The translations under genes were made by a program, and so were the position numbers. Under the pieces are notes generated by a model, which did not search any database, was not told the origin of the DNA, and worked only from the letters and a program-made list of their open reading frames with translations. Of a stretch of DNA of 45,039 bases, positions 21,669 through 30,400 are shown piece after piece; positions within the stretch are counted from its first letter, which is position 1, and the number at the start of each line of letters is the position of its first letter. The stretch is from Bacteroidaceae bacterium. Its GTDB lineage: Bacteria > Bacteroidota > Bacteroidia > Bacteroidales > Muribaculaceae. The stretch covers positions 1 through 45,039 of the forward strand of contig JAETNO010000024.1 of NCBI GenBank assembly GCA_021768245.1. The letters run 5' to 3'.

Positions 21669-23702
21669 CTAAAGCATGACAAGGTATCTGCTGTCGGAGA
21701 TATGGCGGATGCGCACGGGATGAACCTTCGAATTTTCATCGATAAGTGTGATATTCGCGATTCCGGCTTCGGCAGCGTCAACTCCCGCCGGCAGCTCGAC
21801 CATGAGCGACAGCGAAGGGTTAGCGGCAATAGCGTCAGCATCGGCACGGATGATGAACTTGCGCTCGGAGGGCAGCCAGAAGCTTTCGAAATCAAAAGAA
21901 GTGCGTCTCAGCCAGAAATCGCCGTAGGCTTCAAAGTTATACAGGCCGCAGTCGGTGAGGTCCATATTGTCGATAAGTATTTTCTGGGCAATCATTTTCC
22001 ACTCACGGTTGGGATGGATGAGGATTACCGATGAAGCATAGTTGCCTTTAAGCTTATTGAAAAGCTCTATCCACACCTTGGCTTTCTCCTTGTAATTGTC
22101 CTCGGACATGGCTTCGACCTGAAACACGTCGGAGAAATGGAGCGGAATCTGGAGAGTGCCTGAAAAATCGCCCGTCCAGTCATTTTTCATACGCTGCATG
22201 AAAGGGAACTGGCTTTGGACGGAAGTGGCCGTGTAGCATGAGGAGAAATTATATCCCGCAATCTTGTGGGCCTCGGGCATATGGGAGTTTATGCAGAGAT
22301 GGCCGGAACGGAACGAGCGCACCCTGTTGCCAAGGTCATTTTCAATAATCTGCTTCGAAAGCACAAGTTCCGCCCACGTAGAGCCATAGGAAGTCTTTGT
22401 CGCCGGGTCATGCGAAGCATACAGCGCATATTCCTCCTTGGTATACACTTTCATCGGAAAACGCTCCTCGAGTTCATTGTTCTTATAGGACCCGAAGTCG
22501 GGGAAATGACAGATTGAGTGGGAGCCCACGGTGTGGCCGTCGGCAAGAAGCTTGCGGGCGGCTGGCATGGTCTCGTCGCAATAGAAAGCCGAAAGATAAT
22601 TGGGTTGCTTGAAGTAGTGGACAGTCAGGAAGTAGTGACCGTTGAGCCCGAGACTCCGCTCATAGTCCGCCATGTAGTGCATGGCGTCGTAGGCTGTGCG
22701 TGAGTCGCAATCGTGGGTCGGAATCAGCACTGAACTGTAACCGTCAGGGACTGTGTATTTCCACGCTGTGACAGGATTCGCAGCCACATATGCGGCCCTC
22801 AGGAAGAGGGGATAGATATCGGCCGACGGCTCGAAGGTGTTGCTCCTGCCACGTCCCGTCTCCATATCCTTGTCGAGCTGGGGACGCTGAATCACGTCGC
22901 GCCACAGAAGTCCGAAAAGGTATGTGGCGCCTTTTCCGATATTGTTCTTAACCACGGCGGCACGCTCTGACTCATCATCGAACCATGCGAGCTTAGTGCC
23001 CGTAGAGGGGATAAAAGAGGAGACATTGATGCTCCCTATAGCCGTGGTCAGCTCCTCGGGCTCATCGATGTAGACGAGTTCGGGATGCGACTCGGAAGTC
23101 CAATTAAGGACTCGTTTAGATTTCTTTGAAGTAACGGAGACGTCAGACACACCGAAAAGCTTCTTGATATCTGCCGATGCGCTCGAAAGAATATTTGGCG
23201 ACAGGAGAATCGCACCCGAAGCCACATAATCTGACAGCTTAGCAATAGCCTCGCTGTTCAGCGATTTTTTGGGAGAGGATGTCAGGATAAGCAGCGATGA
23301 ATTGCTGATGGCTTCATCAAGCGATGTGGTGACGAAGTAGGGAAGCCCGGCAATCTGAAGCATGTACTCGCAGGAATATAGATGGCGCTTCTCACTCTCG
23401 TTCTCGCCGGTGGCCGAATTGAGGTCGAGGATGGCCGCACGCTTACGGGATGATATGCCATCGGGAAGAGTGACCATCGTGCCGGCCGCATCCTGCGCGA
23501 GAGTTGAAGAGGATATCTCATCGATGTCGGCCACGTCAATTCCTCCGAATGTGAAGCCGGAGGAGGTTGAGGCATCCTGCGCGAAACTTCCGTCGGAAAC
23601 AATACGGCGCTCCTGCGAGGAATTGAGTTTTACCGAAAACTGTGCATGACCCGCGATGCATCCTAAAACAAGTGCGGATATGAGTATATTAAATCGTGAC
23701 AT
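21669..23702 (-). CDS. Secreted protein with NodB-type polysaccharide deacetylase domain
   Basis: The protein has 677 residues with a signal peptide to about residue 20 (CIAGHA/QF). Residues 85-285 resemble a class I glutamine-amidotransferase-like sheet (LTSSPKKSLNSEAIAKL) of unknown role. Residues 320-600 hold the CE4/NodB metal site in slightly altered form: THDCD (329-333), SHSICH (394-399) and RSFRSGHLC (462-470). CE4 enzymes remove acetyl groups from chitin, peptidoglycan or other glycans with a divalent metal. The last 80 residues are a beta domain, perhaps carbohydrate binding. It starts 7 bases after the frameshifted sorting-domain gene, so both are probably one operon acting outside the cell. 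Confidence 0.85.
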   Translation of the reverse strand: MSRFNILISALVLGCIAGHAQFSVKLNSSQERRIVSDGSFAQDASTSSGFTFGGIDVADIDEISSSTLAQDAAGTMVTLPDGISSRKRAAILDLNSATGENESEKRHLYSCEYMLQIAGLPYFVTTSLDEAISNSSLLILTSSPKKSLNSEAIAKLSDYVASGAILLSPNILSSASADIKKLFGVSDVSVTSKKSKRVLNWTSESHPELVYIDEPEELTTAIGSINVSSFIPSTGTKLAWFDDESERAAVVKNNIGKGATYLFGLLWRDVIQRPQLDKDMETGRGRSNTFEPSADIYPLFLRAAYVAANPVTAWKYTVPDGYSSVLIPTHDCDSRTAYDAMHYMADYERSLGLNGHYFLTVHYFKQPNYLSAFYCDETMPAARKLLADGHTVGSHSICHFPDFGSYKNNELEERFPMKVYTKEEYALYASHDPATKTSYGSTWAELVLSKQIIENDLGNRVRSFRSGHLCINSHMPEAHKIAGYNFSSCYTATSVQSQFPFMQRMKNDWTGDFSGTLQIPLHFSDVFQVEAMSEDNYKEKAKVWIELFNKLKGNYASSVILIHPNREWKMIAQKILIDNMDLTDCGLYNFEAYGDFWLRRTSFDFESFWLPSERKFIIRADADAIAANPSLSLMVELPAGVDAAEAGIANITLIDENSKVHPVRIRHISDSRYLVML

Positions 23703-23709
23703 GATGGGC

Positions 23710-24190
23710 TTATTTCTTTATGATTTTCACGGAACGTCCGTTGATATTAGCTATATATATTCCCGGAGTAAAGGACGCAATAGAAATCTCCGTTTTTCCG
23801 CCCGCGACCAAAAGATCCGTACTATGTATGAGCCGCCCTTCAGTAGTATAAATCCTTAAATTTCCTGAATTGCTTAAATTATAAACCGTTATCACATTAT
23901 CTACACAGACAATTGTCTCCAAAATGTCACAAATTGGGGGGGGATAAAATTCCACTTGACTCACCGGTCTCAAAAGTCACCTTTGCCACATCGGGAATAT
24001 TGCGCACGGAACCTACGACAGTGAGACGGTCGGAAGCGTCGGAGCCAAGGAGATAGAGCACCTCTTTTAAAGGCATCTTTTCATTGCCGTCAGCAATGAG
24101 CTGCCACTCTATTGCGGCCATCGATTTCAGAGAACCGACCATGAGTGAAAGAGAGAAAATGCAAAATGCGACTGAAAAACGGAATTTCAT
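23710..24190 (-). pseudogene. Short secreted protein with type IX-like C-terminal sorting domain, frameshifted at a C8 tract
   Basis: The upstream part starts at ATG 24190 (MKFRFSVAFCIFSLSLM, a signal peptide) and reads to a stop at 23927. The downstream part continues in another frame to 23710. The frames cross at eight C residues (23936-23943 on the plus strand as G8). With seven C the frame would be continuous, about 159 residues, ending in a typical sorting domain (VYNLSNSGNLRIYTTEGRLI, then FTPGIYIANINGRSVKIIKK with a short break). The likely start excludes 33 earlier codons. The gene may be phase-variable, decayed or a sequencing error. It precedes the deacetylase gene. Confidence 0.7.
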
Positions 24191-24246
24191 ATATTTACTA
24201 TATTGGCAAGATAAAGCTATGTGTTTGCAGACTATTGTCGTAGATG

Positions 24247-24278
24247 CAAATATAAGGATTTTTATCCTTATAAACCAA
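24247..24278 (-). promoter_or_regulatory. Promoter of the sorting-domain/deacetylase operon with overlapping inverted repeat
   Basis: Read leftward, TATATTTG (24247-24254) follows TTGG (24275-24278) with about 20 bases between. The spacer is almost filled by a perfect inverted repeat, TATAAGGAT-TTTT-ATCCTTATA (24251-24272), that overlaps the -7 box and could be a repressor or activator site. Confidence 0.55.
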
Positions 24279-24307
24279 TTACATAACATTTTTTATAAGA
24301 TTATTGG

Positions 24308-24315
24308 TAATTTTG
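24308..24315 (+). promoter_or_regulatory. -7 box of the EFR1 gene (TAATTTTG)
   Basis: TAATTTTG fits TAnnTTTG. Transcription would start near 24321, about 40 bases before the ATG at 24361. It supports that ATG over the upstream TTG at 24304. Confidence 0.5.
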
Positions 24316-24360
24316 CATGAGAAAAAATCACAAAGCGGTCTTTTAAGCCGGATATCACTT

Positions 24361-25125
24361 ATGACAATACTATTTTTCACGGCCACAGGAAACTCCCTGA
24401 GTGTTGCCAAGACCATAGGAGGCAAACTTATAAGCATCCCGCGCTTGCTTCATGATAATAGCGGAGACATACACATAGCCGACGATGAGGGAGTGGGAAT
24501 AGTGTTTCCCGTATATTTCGGAAACCTTCCGAATCATGTCAGGCTACTGCTCGGACGCGTAAGGATATCCGCGCCCTATAAGTTCGCAATACTGACCTAT
24601 GGCGAACTCGCGGGCCGTGCCACAAGCCATCTCGTGAGGACAGCAAGGGAAGCGGGGATAGAGTTTAACTATGTAAGGACAATCAAAATGGTCGACAACA
24701 ACTTCTCAATCGTGAATGTCGAGAAGCAGGTGAGGACACAGGGCCGCAAGCATATTGCAGAGCATATGGCCGGAATTTCCGAAGAAGTCCGTCAAAGGTG
24801 CAGCCTCATCGAACGTCCGAACATAATAGACCGGATTGTTGGTTTCGTGGAAGAGCGGATGCCTGCGGAGGACGCTCCGCGACGTTTCAGTGTCGAGCCC
24901 GACAAATGTATGGGCTGCGGAACATGCACACGAGTCTGTCCCAACGGCAACCTTAGACTTATCGACGGAAAGCCTTCATGGGGAGAAAATTGCCTCAAAT
25001 GCACCGCATGCTACCATAACTGCCCGCACGGAGCAATCCGATACAAAGGCGAGAAAAGCAGATACACATTCAGAAACGATGCTGTAAGCTTAGGGGATAT
25101 CATTTATGCCAACAGCAATGTATAA
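24361..25125 (+). CDS. EFR1-type ferredoxin (flavodoxin-like domain plus two 4Fe-4S clusters)
   Basis: The ATG at 24361 gives 254 residues (MTILFFTATGNSLSVAK). Residues 1-150 are flavodoxin-like with the FMN phosphate loop FTATGNSL. Residues 195-240 hold two 4Fe-4S motifs, CMGCGTCTRVCP and CLKCTACYHNCP. Such EFR1 proteins shuttle electrons in anaerobes; the physiological partner is not known from the sequence. It is divergent from the sorting-domain operon with about 170 bases between the two starts. A 25-bp perfect inverted repeat follows the gene. Confidence 0.9.
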   Translation: MTILFFTATGNSLSVAKTIGGKLISIPRLLHDNSGDIHIADDEGVGIVFPVYFGNLPNHVRLLLGRVRISAPYKFAILTYGELAGRATSHLVRTAREAGIEFNYVRTIKMVDNNFSIVNVEKQVRTQGRKHIAEHMAGISEEVRQRCSLIERPNIIDRIVGFVEERMPAEDAPRRFSVEPDKCMGCGTCTRVCPNGNLRLIDGKPSWGENCLKCTACYHNCPHGAIRYKGEKSRYTFRNDAVSLGDIIYANSNV

Positions 25126-25162
25126 CAACTGAAAATCAATAAGTTATACAAATTATAGAGCT

Positions 25163-25232
25163 TTTTCAGGCACAAAATGGACATAAATTTTAAATTAGAC
25201 AGGCCTGTTTATGTCCATTTTGTGCCTGAAAA
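25163..25232. terminator. Perfect 25-bp inverted repeat between convergent genes
   Basis: The arms 25163-25187 and 25208-25232 are perfect complements over 25 bases with a 20-base spacer. It lies between the convergent EFR1 and uvrC genes and probably acts as a bidirectional terminator, although a strong T tract is lacking on the plus side. Confidence 0.65.
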
Positions 25233-25246
25233 CGATCAAAAGACTT

Positions 25247-25287
25247 AGAAACTGTTTAAATTTACGATAAAAATTTAAACAGTTTCT
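25247..25287 (-). terminator. 17-bp inverted repeat at the end of uvrC
   Basis: AGAAACTGTTTAAATTT (25247-25263) and its complement (25271-25287) form a 17-bp stem with a 7-base loop, directly at the uvrC stop codon. The motif AGAAACTGTTTAAAT recurs at 40205-40219 and, in part, at 37580-37612. Confidence 0.6.
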
Positions 25288-27110
25288 TAATCTACGGTTG
25301 AATCGTCGGCGTGGAGGGCATTGAACACAATAGATGCTTTGGCAGGTCCCACGACATCTGCAATCGTATCGACATCCGCCTCACGCAGACGCTTGACACT
25401 TTTAAAATGTGTAAGAAGAGCCGTGCGCGTCTTTTCGCCGACTCCCTTGATTGAATCGAGAGCGGAAACCGCCTGTGATTTGCTCCTGCGGTTGCGGTGA
25501 TGCGTGATGCCGAAGCGGTGGGCCTCGTCACGGAGATGCTGCACCACACGCAAGGTCTCACTGTTCTTATCGATATAAAGAGGAATACTGTCACCCGGGA
25601 AATAAATCTCCTCAAGGCGCTTCGCGATTCCGACCACGGCAATAACTCCGCGCAATCCCATTTCGTCGAGAGCCTCAACGGCAGCCGAAAGCTGCCCCTT
25701 ACCGCCATCGACAACTATCAGTTGCGGAAGCTCCTTTTCCTCGGCCACGAGGCGGGAATAACGGCGGGTCAACACCTCCTTCATCGACGCGAAATCGTCA
25801 GGGCCCACGACGGTCTTTATATTGAAATGACGATAGTCCTTCTTGCTCGGTTTCGCATCCTTGAAAACCACACACGAGGCAACAGGATTCGTGCCCTGTA
25901 TATTCGAGTTATCGAAACATTCTATATGGCGCGGAAGCTGCGACAGACGGAAATCAGCCTGCATACGCTGCAATATGCGCTCCGTCCTCGTCTCGGGATT
26001 CCGCTTTTCCATAGTCTTTATCCTGTCGATGCGATGCTGCCGGGCGTTTTTCTCGGACACCTCAAGCAGTTTTGCCTTGTCGCCACGCTGAGGGATTATA
26101 AACTTCACATCCGGCATCTCTACGTCCGGCTCCTCGGCCACAATGACCTCGTCATAGACAACACCGAGTGACCGGGCAATCTCAGCCATGGCATAGCCGA
26201 GCAGCTGGGCACGCGATTCGTCAAGACGACGCTTATATTCAAGAGTGACCGACTTGACCACCGCTCCACGGCGCACATGCATATAGTTGATGTAGACTTC
26301 CGAATCCTCATCGTCGATGCCGAACACATCTATATCCTCTATGGTCTGCGAAACAATGACGCTCTTGGCCTGGTAACGGCGGATGAGGTCATACTGTTCC
26401 TTCAGCTCCTGCGCCTCCTCAAAACGCATCTCCATCGAAAGCGCTTCCATCTCGGAGCGCAGATAAGCGAGCAGTTCCCCGGTTTCCCCGCGCAGTATGG
26501 CGCGCACCTTGTCGATATCCTTATTATAATCCTCAGCCGAAATCAGTCCCGTGCAGCACCCCTTGCATCTCTTAAGATGATAGTCAAGGCAGAGTCTTCC
26601 TTTCCCGGCCTTGACCCAGGCGAGAGTCATTGGCTGACGGCAGGAACGGATGCTGTAAAGACGCCTGACGAGGTCAAGGGTAGCACGCGCCGACCCGACG
26701 TCGGTATACGGGCCATAGTACCTCGAACCGTCCTTTATATGCTGGCGGGTCATGAACACTTTCGGATAAGTCTCATTGGTCACCACAATCCATGGATAGG
26801 ATTTATCATCCTTTAGGAGCACATTGTAGCGGGGCTGATACTCCTTAATCATCGAGGCCTCGAGATTGAGGGCGTCCTGCTCGGTAGGAACGACTATGTA
26901 TTCCATATCGGCTATGGCACGCACGAGGAGGTTTGTGCGCAGGCTGTCGTGAGTACGGTTGAAGTAGGAACTGACGCGGCGTTTGAGATTCTTGGCCTTA
27001 CCCACATATATAACCGTACCCTCGGCGTCGCGATACATATAGACGCCGGGGGTAGACGGAAGGATGGATATCTTCTCGGCCAGCGAGGCCGATTTCTTGT
27101 GCATAGCCAT
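25287..27110 (-). CDS. uvrC: Excinuclease ABC subunit C
   Basis: The protein has 607 residues, the usual UvrC length. A GIY-YIG nuclease domain at about 15-95 (GVYMYRDAEGTVIYVGKA) makes the 3' incision. A UVR motif near 205-240 (RFEEAQELKEQYDLI) contacts UvrB. The RNase-H-like domain (IECFDNSNIQGTNPV, LIVVDGGKGQL) makes the 5' incision, and the C-terminus has helix-hairpin-helix DNA binding (SIKGVGEKTRTALL). It acts in nucleotide excision repair with UvrA and UvrB. It lies 34 bases downstream of apt and may share its transcript. Confidence 0.97.
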   Translation of the reverse strand: MAMHKKSASLAEKISILPSTPGVYMYRDAEGTVIYVGKAKNLKRRVSSYFNRTHDSLRTNLLVRAIADMEYIVVPTEQDALNLEASMIKEYQPRYNVLLKDDKSYPWIVVTNETYPKVFMTRQHIKDGSRYYGPYTDVGSARATLDLVRRLYSIRSCRQPMTLAWVKAGKGRLCLDYHLKRCKGCCTGLISAEDYNKDIDKVRAILRGETGELLAYLRSEMEALSMEMRFEEAQELKEQYDLIRRYQAKSVIVSQTIEDIDVFGIDDEDSEVYINYMHVRRGAVVKSVTLEYKRRLDESRAQLLGYAMAEIARSLGVVYDEVIVAEEPDVEMPDVKFIIPQRGDKAKLLEVSEKNARQHRIDRIKTMEKRNPETRTERILQRMQADFRLSQLPRHIECFDNSNIQGTNPVASCVVFKDAKPSKKDYRHFNIKTVVGPDDFASMKEVLTRRYSRLVAEEKELPQLIVVDGGKGQLSAAVEALDEMGLRGVIAVVGIAKRLEEIYFPGDSIPLYIDKNSETLRVVQHLRDEAHRFGITHHRNRRSKSQAVSALDSIKGVGEKTRTALLTHFKSVKRLREADVDTIADVVGPAKASIVFNALHADDSTVD

Positions 27111-27144
27111 AGAGACAGAAATCCCAATAGGGACAAGAGGGTGT

Positions 27145-27663
27145 TTAATACGAAATGAGCGAAGTCACTTCAGCTTCCTCCGGGAGATTGGCACGGCCAT
27201 TGAGGGCGGGAAGCTCTATGATGAAGTTGATGTAGATTTTTTTCGGGTTCATCGACTTCACGAGATTGTAGGCAGCGGCCATTGTTCCACCGGTAGCGAG
27301 GACGTCGTCGTGAATCACCACGATATCGTCGGGAGTGATGGCGTCACGGTGAATCTCGATTGTGTCTTTTCCATACTCCTTATCATATGTCGCACTGAGG
27401 GTATCGGCGGGAAGCTTGCCCGGTTTGCGGATAGGCACGAAGCCGGCACCGAGTTCAAACGCGAGGATTGAGCCACCGATGAAACCACGGGATTCAATGC
27501 CGACAACCTTGGTGACACCCTTGTCGCGATAGAGCTGCGAAAGGTCCCAACCGATGATATGCAGACCGCGCGGGTCTTTGAGAAGAGTGGTGATGTCACG
27601 GAAGATTATACCCTTCTGAGGGAAATCATAGACATCGCGGATACGTTGTTTTAAGTATTCCAT
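27145..27663 (-). CDS. apt: Adenine phosphoribosyltransferase
   Basis: The protein has 172 residues, standard for Apt. The PRPP-binding motif VVIHDDVLATGGTM is intact, and the purine-site region VGIESRGFIGGSIL is present. It converts adenine and PRPP to AMP in purine salvage. Residue pattern FPQKGIIFRDITTLL at the N-terminus is typical. It is followed by uvrC on the same strand. Upstream lies a 130-base gap with parS. The gene is ordinary. Confidence 0.97.
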   Translation of the reverse strand: MEYLKQRIRDVYDFPQKGIIFRDITTLLKDPRGLHIIGWDLSQLYRDKGVTKVVGIESRGFIGGSILAFELGAGFVPIRKPGKLPADTLSATYDKEYGKDTIEIHRDAITPDDIVVIHDDVLATGGTMAAAYNLVKSMNPKKIYINFIIELPALNGRANLPEEAEVTSLISY

Positions 27664-27773
27664 TTCTTTGTGAAATATTTATTTTTTGTTTTGACAATCT
27701 ATATTTATTCTTATTAAATCCTATATGAATCTTTCATGAAAACCGTTAAAATCCGCCATGAAAAAACGCGAAT

Positions 27774-27789
27774 TGTTCCACGTGAAACA
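27774..27789. other. parS site (ParB/Spo0J binding site)
   Basis: TGTTCCACGTGAAACA matches the parS consensus TGTTnCACGTGAAACA at every fixed position. ParB binds such sites near chromosome origins and loads SMC. It sits just beyond the mnmG stop codon in the intergenic gap before apt. ParA/ParB genes are not in the window. Confidence 0.88.
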
Positions 27790-27796
27790 ATCGTTT

Positions 27797-29677
27797 TCAC
27801 CGTCCCAACATGAGCAGAAGTATATTGACATCGGCAGGAGATATACCCGGGATGCGTGAAGCCTGGGCTATTGTCTCAGGGTTGATGCGCTCCAGTTTCT
27901 GACGTGCCTCTGTCGACAGTGAGGTCAGCCTGGAATAGTCAATCTTACCTCTTATCGAAAGGTTTTCAAGACGCCTCAGCTTGTCGGCTATCTGCTGCTC
28001 GCGCTGTATGTAGCCAAGATATTTTATCAATATTTCAGCAGCCTCTATAATCTCATCGCGCCTTTGCTCCTCGATATTGTTTTCAATAAAATCGGCAAAG
28101 GGTTTGATGCCTTTCGCGAGCAGAGCGATGTTTAGTCCCGGGCGCAAAATCAGGTCGTAGAGTTTCACGCCCTGTTTCAATGGCTGCTCCCCGAGGCTTT
28201 CAAGATATGGATTTATAAGAGCGGCCTTGACTGAGAATTCCTTGCAGAAATCTATAAGGGCGTCGCGCTGGCGTCGCTTTGATTCCACGAGTTCGAGACG
28301 GTAGTCAGAAGCAAGACCTATGGCATGGCCGCGCGGAGTCAGACGCATATCCGCATCATCCTGGCGAAGCAATATTCGGTATTCCGCACGCGAGGTGAAC
28401 ATGCGGTAAGGCTCATCGACACCCTTGGTGACAAGGTCGTCGATAAGCACTCCTATATAAGCCTCATCACGCGCAAGGGTAAACGCCGGCTCTCCTTTTA
28501 TCCTGAGAGCGGCATTGACACCTGCAACCAGACCCTGCCCGGCAGCCTCCTCATAGCCCGTAGTCCCGTTGACCTGGCCTGCGAAATAGAGACCAGCCAC
28601 GAGCTTCGTCTCAAGAGTGTGATAGAGCTGAGTGGGGTCGAAAAAGTCATATTCTATAGCGTAGCCGGGACGGAAAATATGCACCTCGCTAAGCGCGGGC
28701 ACAGTCTCCAAGGCACGAATCTGAATGTCAATCGGGAGCGACGAAGAGAAGCCGTTGAGATAATATTCGTTGGTCACCTCACCCTCCGGCTCAAGGAAAA
28801 GCTGGTGCTCGTCCTTATCGGCAAATGTGACTATTTTCGTCTCTATGCTCGGGCAATATCTCGGCCCTATACTTTTGATCTGACCGTTGTAGAGCGGAGA
28901 TTCGGGAAGCCCTTCTCGAAGTATGCGATGGGTTTCAGGATTGGTATAGACCGTATGGCATGGACGCTGACGGAGCTTCCTGTGAACATTGGTGAGATAG
29001 CTGAACTTATGGAAATCGTCGTCCCCTTCCTGAAGGGTAGTGAGTTCCCATTTCACGGAGCGACCGTCGATACGCACCGGAGTGCCCGTCTTCATGCGGT
29101 CTGTCACGAATCCGAGTTCCTTAAGCTGCTCTGTCAGCCCATGTGAGGCAGGCTCGGAAACGCGGCCACCCGGGAGCTGCACGCGTCCGGTATGCATTAG
29201 TCCGTTAAGGAAAGTACCGGCGGTCAGCACCACGCATTTCGCATGGAATGTGACGCCGAGGCAGGTAGTGACTCCTGTGACATGTCCGTCCTCGACTATA
29301 AGGCCGTTGGCAGAATCCTGCCACATCTCAAGATTGGGAGTATTCTCGAGAATCGTGCGCCACAGACGTGAAAATTCCATCCTGTCGCTCTGAGCACGCG
29401 GACTCCACATCGCAGGACCTTTCGAGCGGTTGAGCATGCGGAACTGTATGGCACTTTCGTCGGTCACGATTCCCATCATGCCCCCGAGAGCATCTATTTC
29501 CCTGACAATCTGCCCCTTGGCGATACCACCTACGGCAGGGTTACAGCTCATCTGGGCTATCTTGTTCATATCGATTGTCATGAGGAGGGTCGACACGCCG
29601 AGACGCGCCGCAGCATGCGCAGCCTCACATCCGGCATGGCCGGCTCCTATGACTATGACGTCGTAGTCAAACTTCAT
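27797..29677 (-). CDS. mnmG: tRNA uridine-5-carboxymethylaminomethyl modification enzyme MnmG
   Basis: The protein has 626 residues, the standard length. The FAD motif VIVIGAGHAGCEAA is at the N-terminus, GGIAKGQIVREIDALGG follows, and the C-terminal helical MnmE-binding region is present. With MnmE it installs the cmnm5 group on wobble uridine of certain tRNAs. It is downstream of ybeY by 27 bases, probably co-transcribed. In many bacteria mnmG (gidA) lies near the replication origin, consistent with the parS site next to it. Confidence 0.98.
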   Translation of the reverse strand: MKFDYDVIVIGAGHAGCEAAHAAARLGVSTLLMTIDMNKIAQMSCNPAVGGIAKGQIVREIDALGGMMGIVTDESAIQFRMLNRSKGPAMWSPRAQSDRMEFSRLWRTILENTPNLEMWQDSANGLIVEDGHVTGVTTCLGVTFHAKCVVLTAGTFLNGLMHTGRVQLPGGRVSEPASHGLTEQLKELGFVTDRMKTGTPVRIDGRSVKWELTTLQEGDDDFHKFSYLTNVHRKLRQRPCHTVYTNPETHRILREGLPESPLYNGQIKSIGPRYCPSIETKIVTFADKDEHQLFLEPEGEVTNEYYLNGFSSSLPIDIQIRALETVPALSEVHIFRPGYAIEYDFFDPTQLYHTLETKLVAGLYFAGQVNGTTGYEEAAGQGLVAGVNAALRIKGEPAFTLARDEAYIGVLIDDLVTKGVDEPYRMFTSRAEYRILLRQDDADMRLTPRGHAIGLASDYRLELVESKRRQRDALIDFCKEFSVKAALINPYLESLGEQPLKQGVKLYDLILRPGLNIALLAKGIKPFADFIENNIEEQRRDEIIEAAEILIKYLGYIQREQQIADKLRRLENLSIRGKIDYSRLTSLSTEARQKLERINPETIAQASRIPGISPADVNILLLMLGR

Positions 29678-29704
29678 TAGTATATAATCGAAAAATGATT
29701 TCCG

Positions 29705-30136
29705 TTAATTCATCTCATCGAGAATAGCAAGAGCTTTATTCTCGAATGATTCCATTATCTCACGCTCTCCCGGACCCTTGTCGTTGATGCCACAGAGATG
29801 GAGCACGCCATGGATAATCACACGCAGGAGCTCGCGCCCGTAGCTCGCGCCAACGGCCTGCGAATTGCTCATGACAGTGTCGAGCGAAATAAACATATCA
29901 CCTGAAATCATGCGACCACGTGAATAATCAAAGGTGATGATATCGGTGTAATAGTCATGGTTGAGAAACTGACGGTTGACCTCTATGATTTTATCGTCGT
30001 CGCAAAAAATGTATACGAGCGGGCCGACGATACGGTCGTGGGTGGATGCGACTTTTGCAATCCACTCGTCGAGCTTCGCCGTGTCGATTGCAGGCATTTC
30101 AGTGTTTTTGTCGCTTGTCCACTCAATTCTGTTCAT
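29705..30136 (-). CDS. ybeY: Endoribonuclease YbeY (rRNA maturation)
   Basis: The protein has 143 residues. The metal site reads HGVLHLCGIND (109-119): His109 and His113 are kept, but the third ligand, His in HGxLHLxGxDH, is Asp119. I believe this Asp version is a lineage trait of Bacteroidota YbeY. YbeY takes part in 16S rRNA 3' maturation and ribosome quality control. The promoter -7 box (30141-30148) is so close that transcription would start at or just after the ATG, so the mRNA may be leaderless or the start may lie further downstream. Confidence 0.92.
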   Translation of the reverse strand: MNRIEWTSDKNTEMPAIDTAKLDEWIAKVASTHDRIVGPLVYIFCDDDKIIEVNRQFLNHDYYTDIITFDYSRGRMISGDMFISLDTVMSNSQAVGASYGRELLRVIIHGVLHLCGINDKGPGEREIMESFENKALAILDEMN

Positions 30137-30140
30137 GTCA

Positions 30141-30171
30141 CAAAGTTAATCAATTTTTAAATGACCGTCAA
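30141..30171 (-). promoter_or_regulatory. Promoter of ybeY-mnmG
   Basis: Read leftward, TTG (30169-30171) and TAACTTTG (30141-30148) are 20 bases apart, a near-perfect Bacteroidota promoter. Predicted start is near 30134, inside or at the ybeY ATG (30136). Confidence 0.65.
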
Positions 30172-30400
30172 AAATTTTTCCTTTGGCCTGGAATCCACAA
30201 CTCCATTTCAAACTTAATAAATTGATTTAATGGCAATTATGTCAAATTTAAACCTCGGAGAATAAAAAATTTGAAGCCATTCGTGGAGACGGACGTGAAT
30301 TTTAAAAGGAAATCGGCTTAAAATTCCCTTGAAGATAGAAATTTTCCTCATCACCCCGAAGGCACCTCTCCCCTACCCTTTCCAAAAATTTCCGGCTGTT

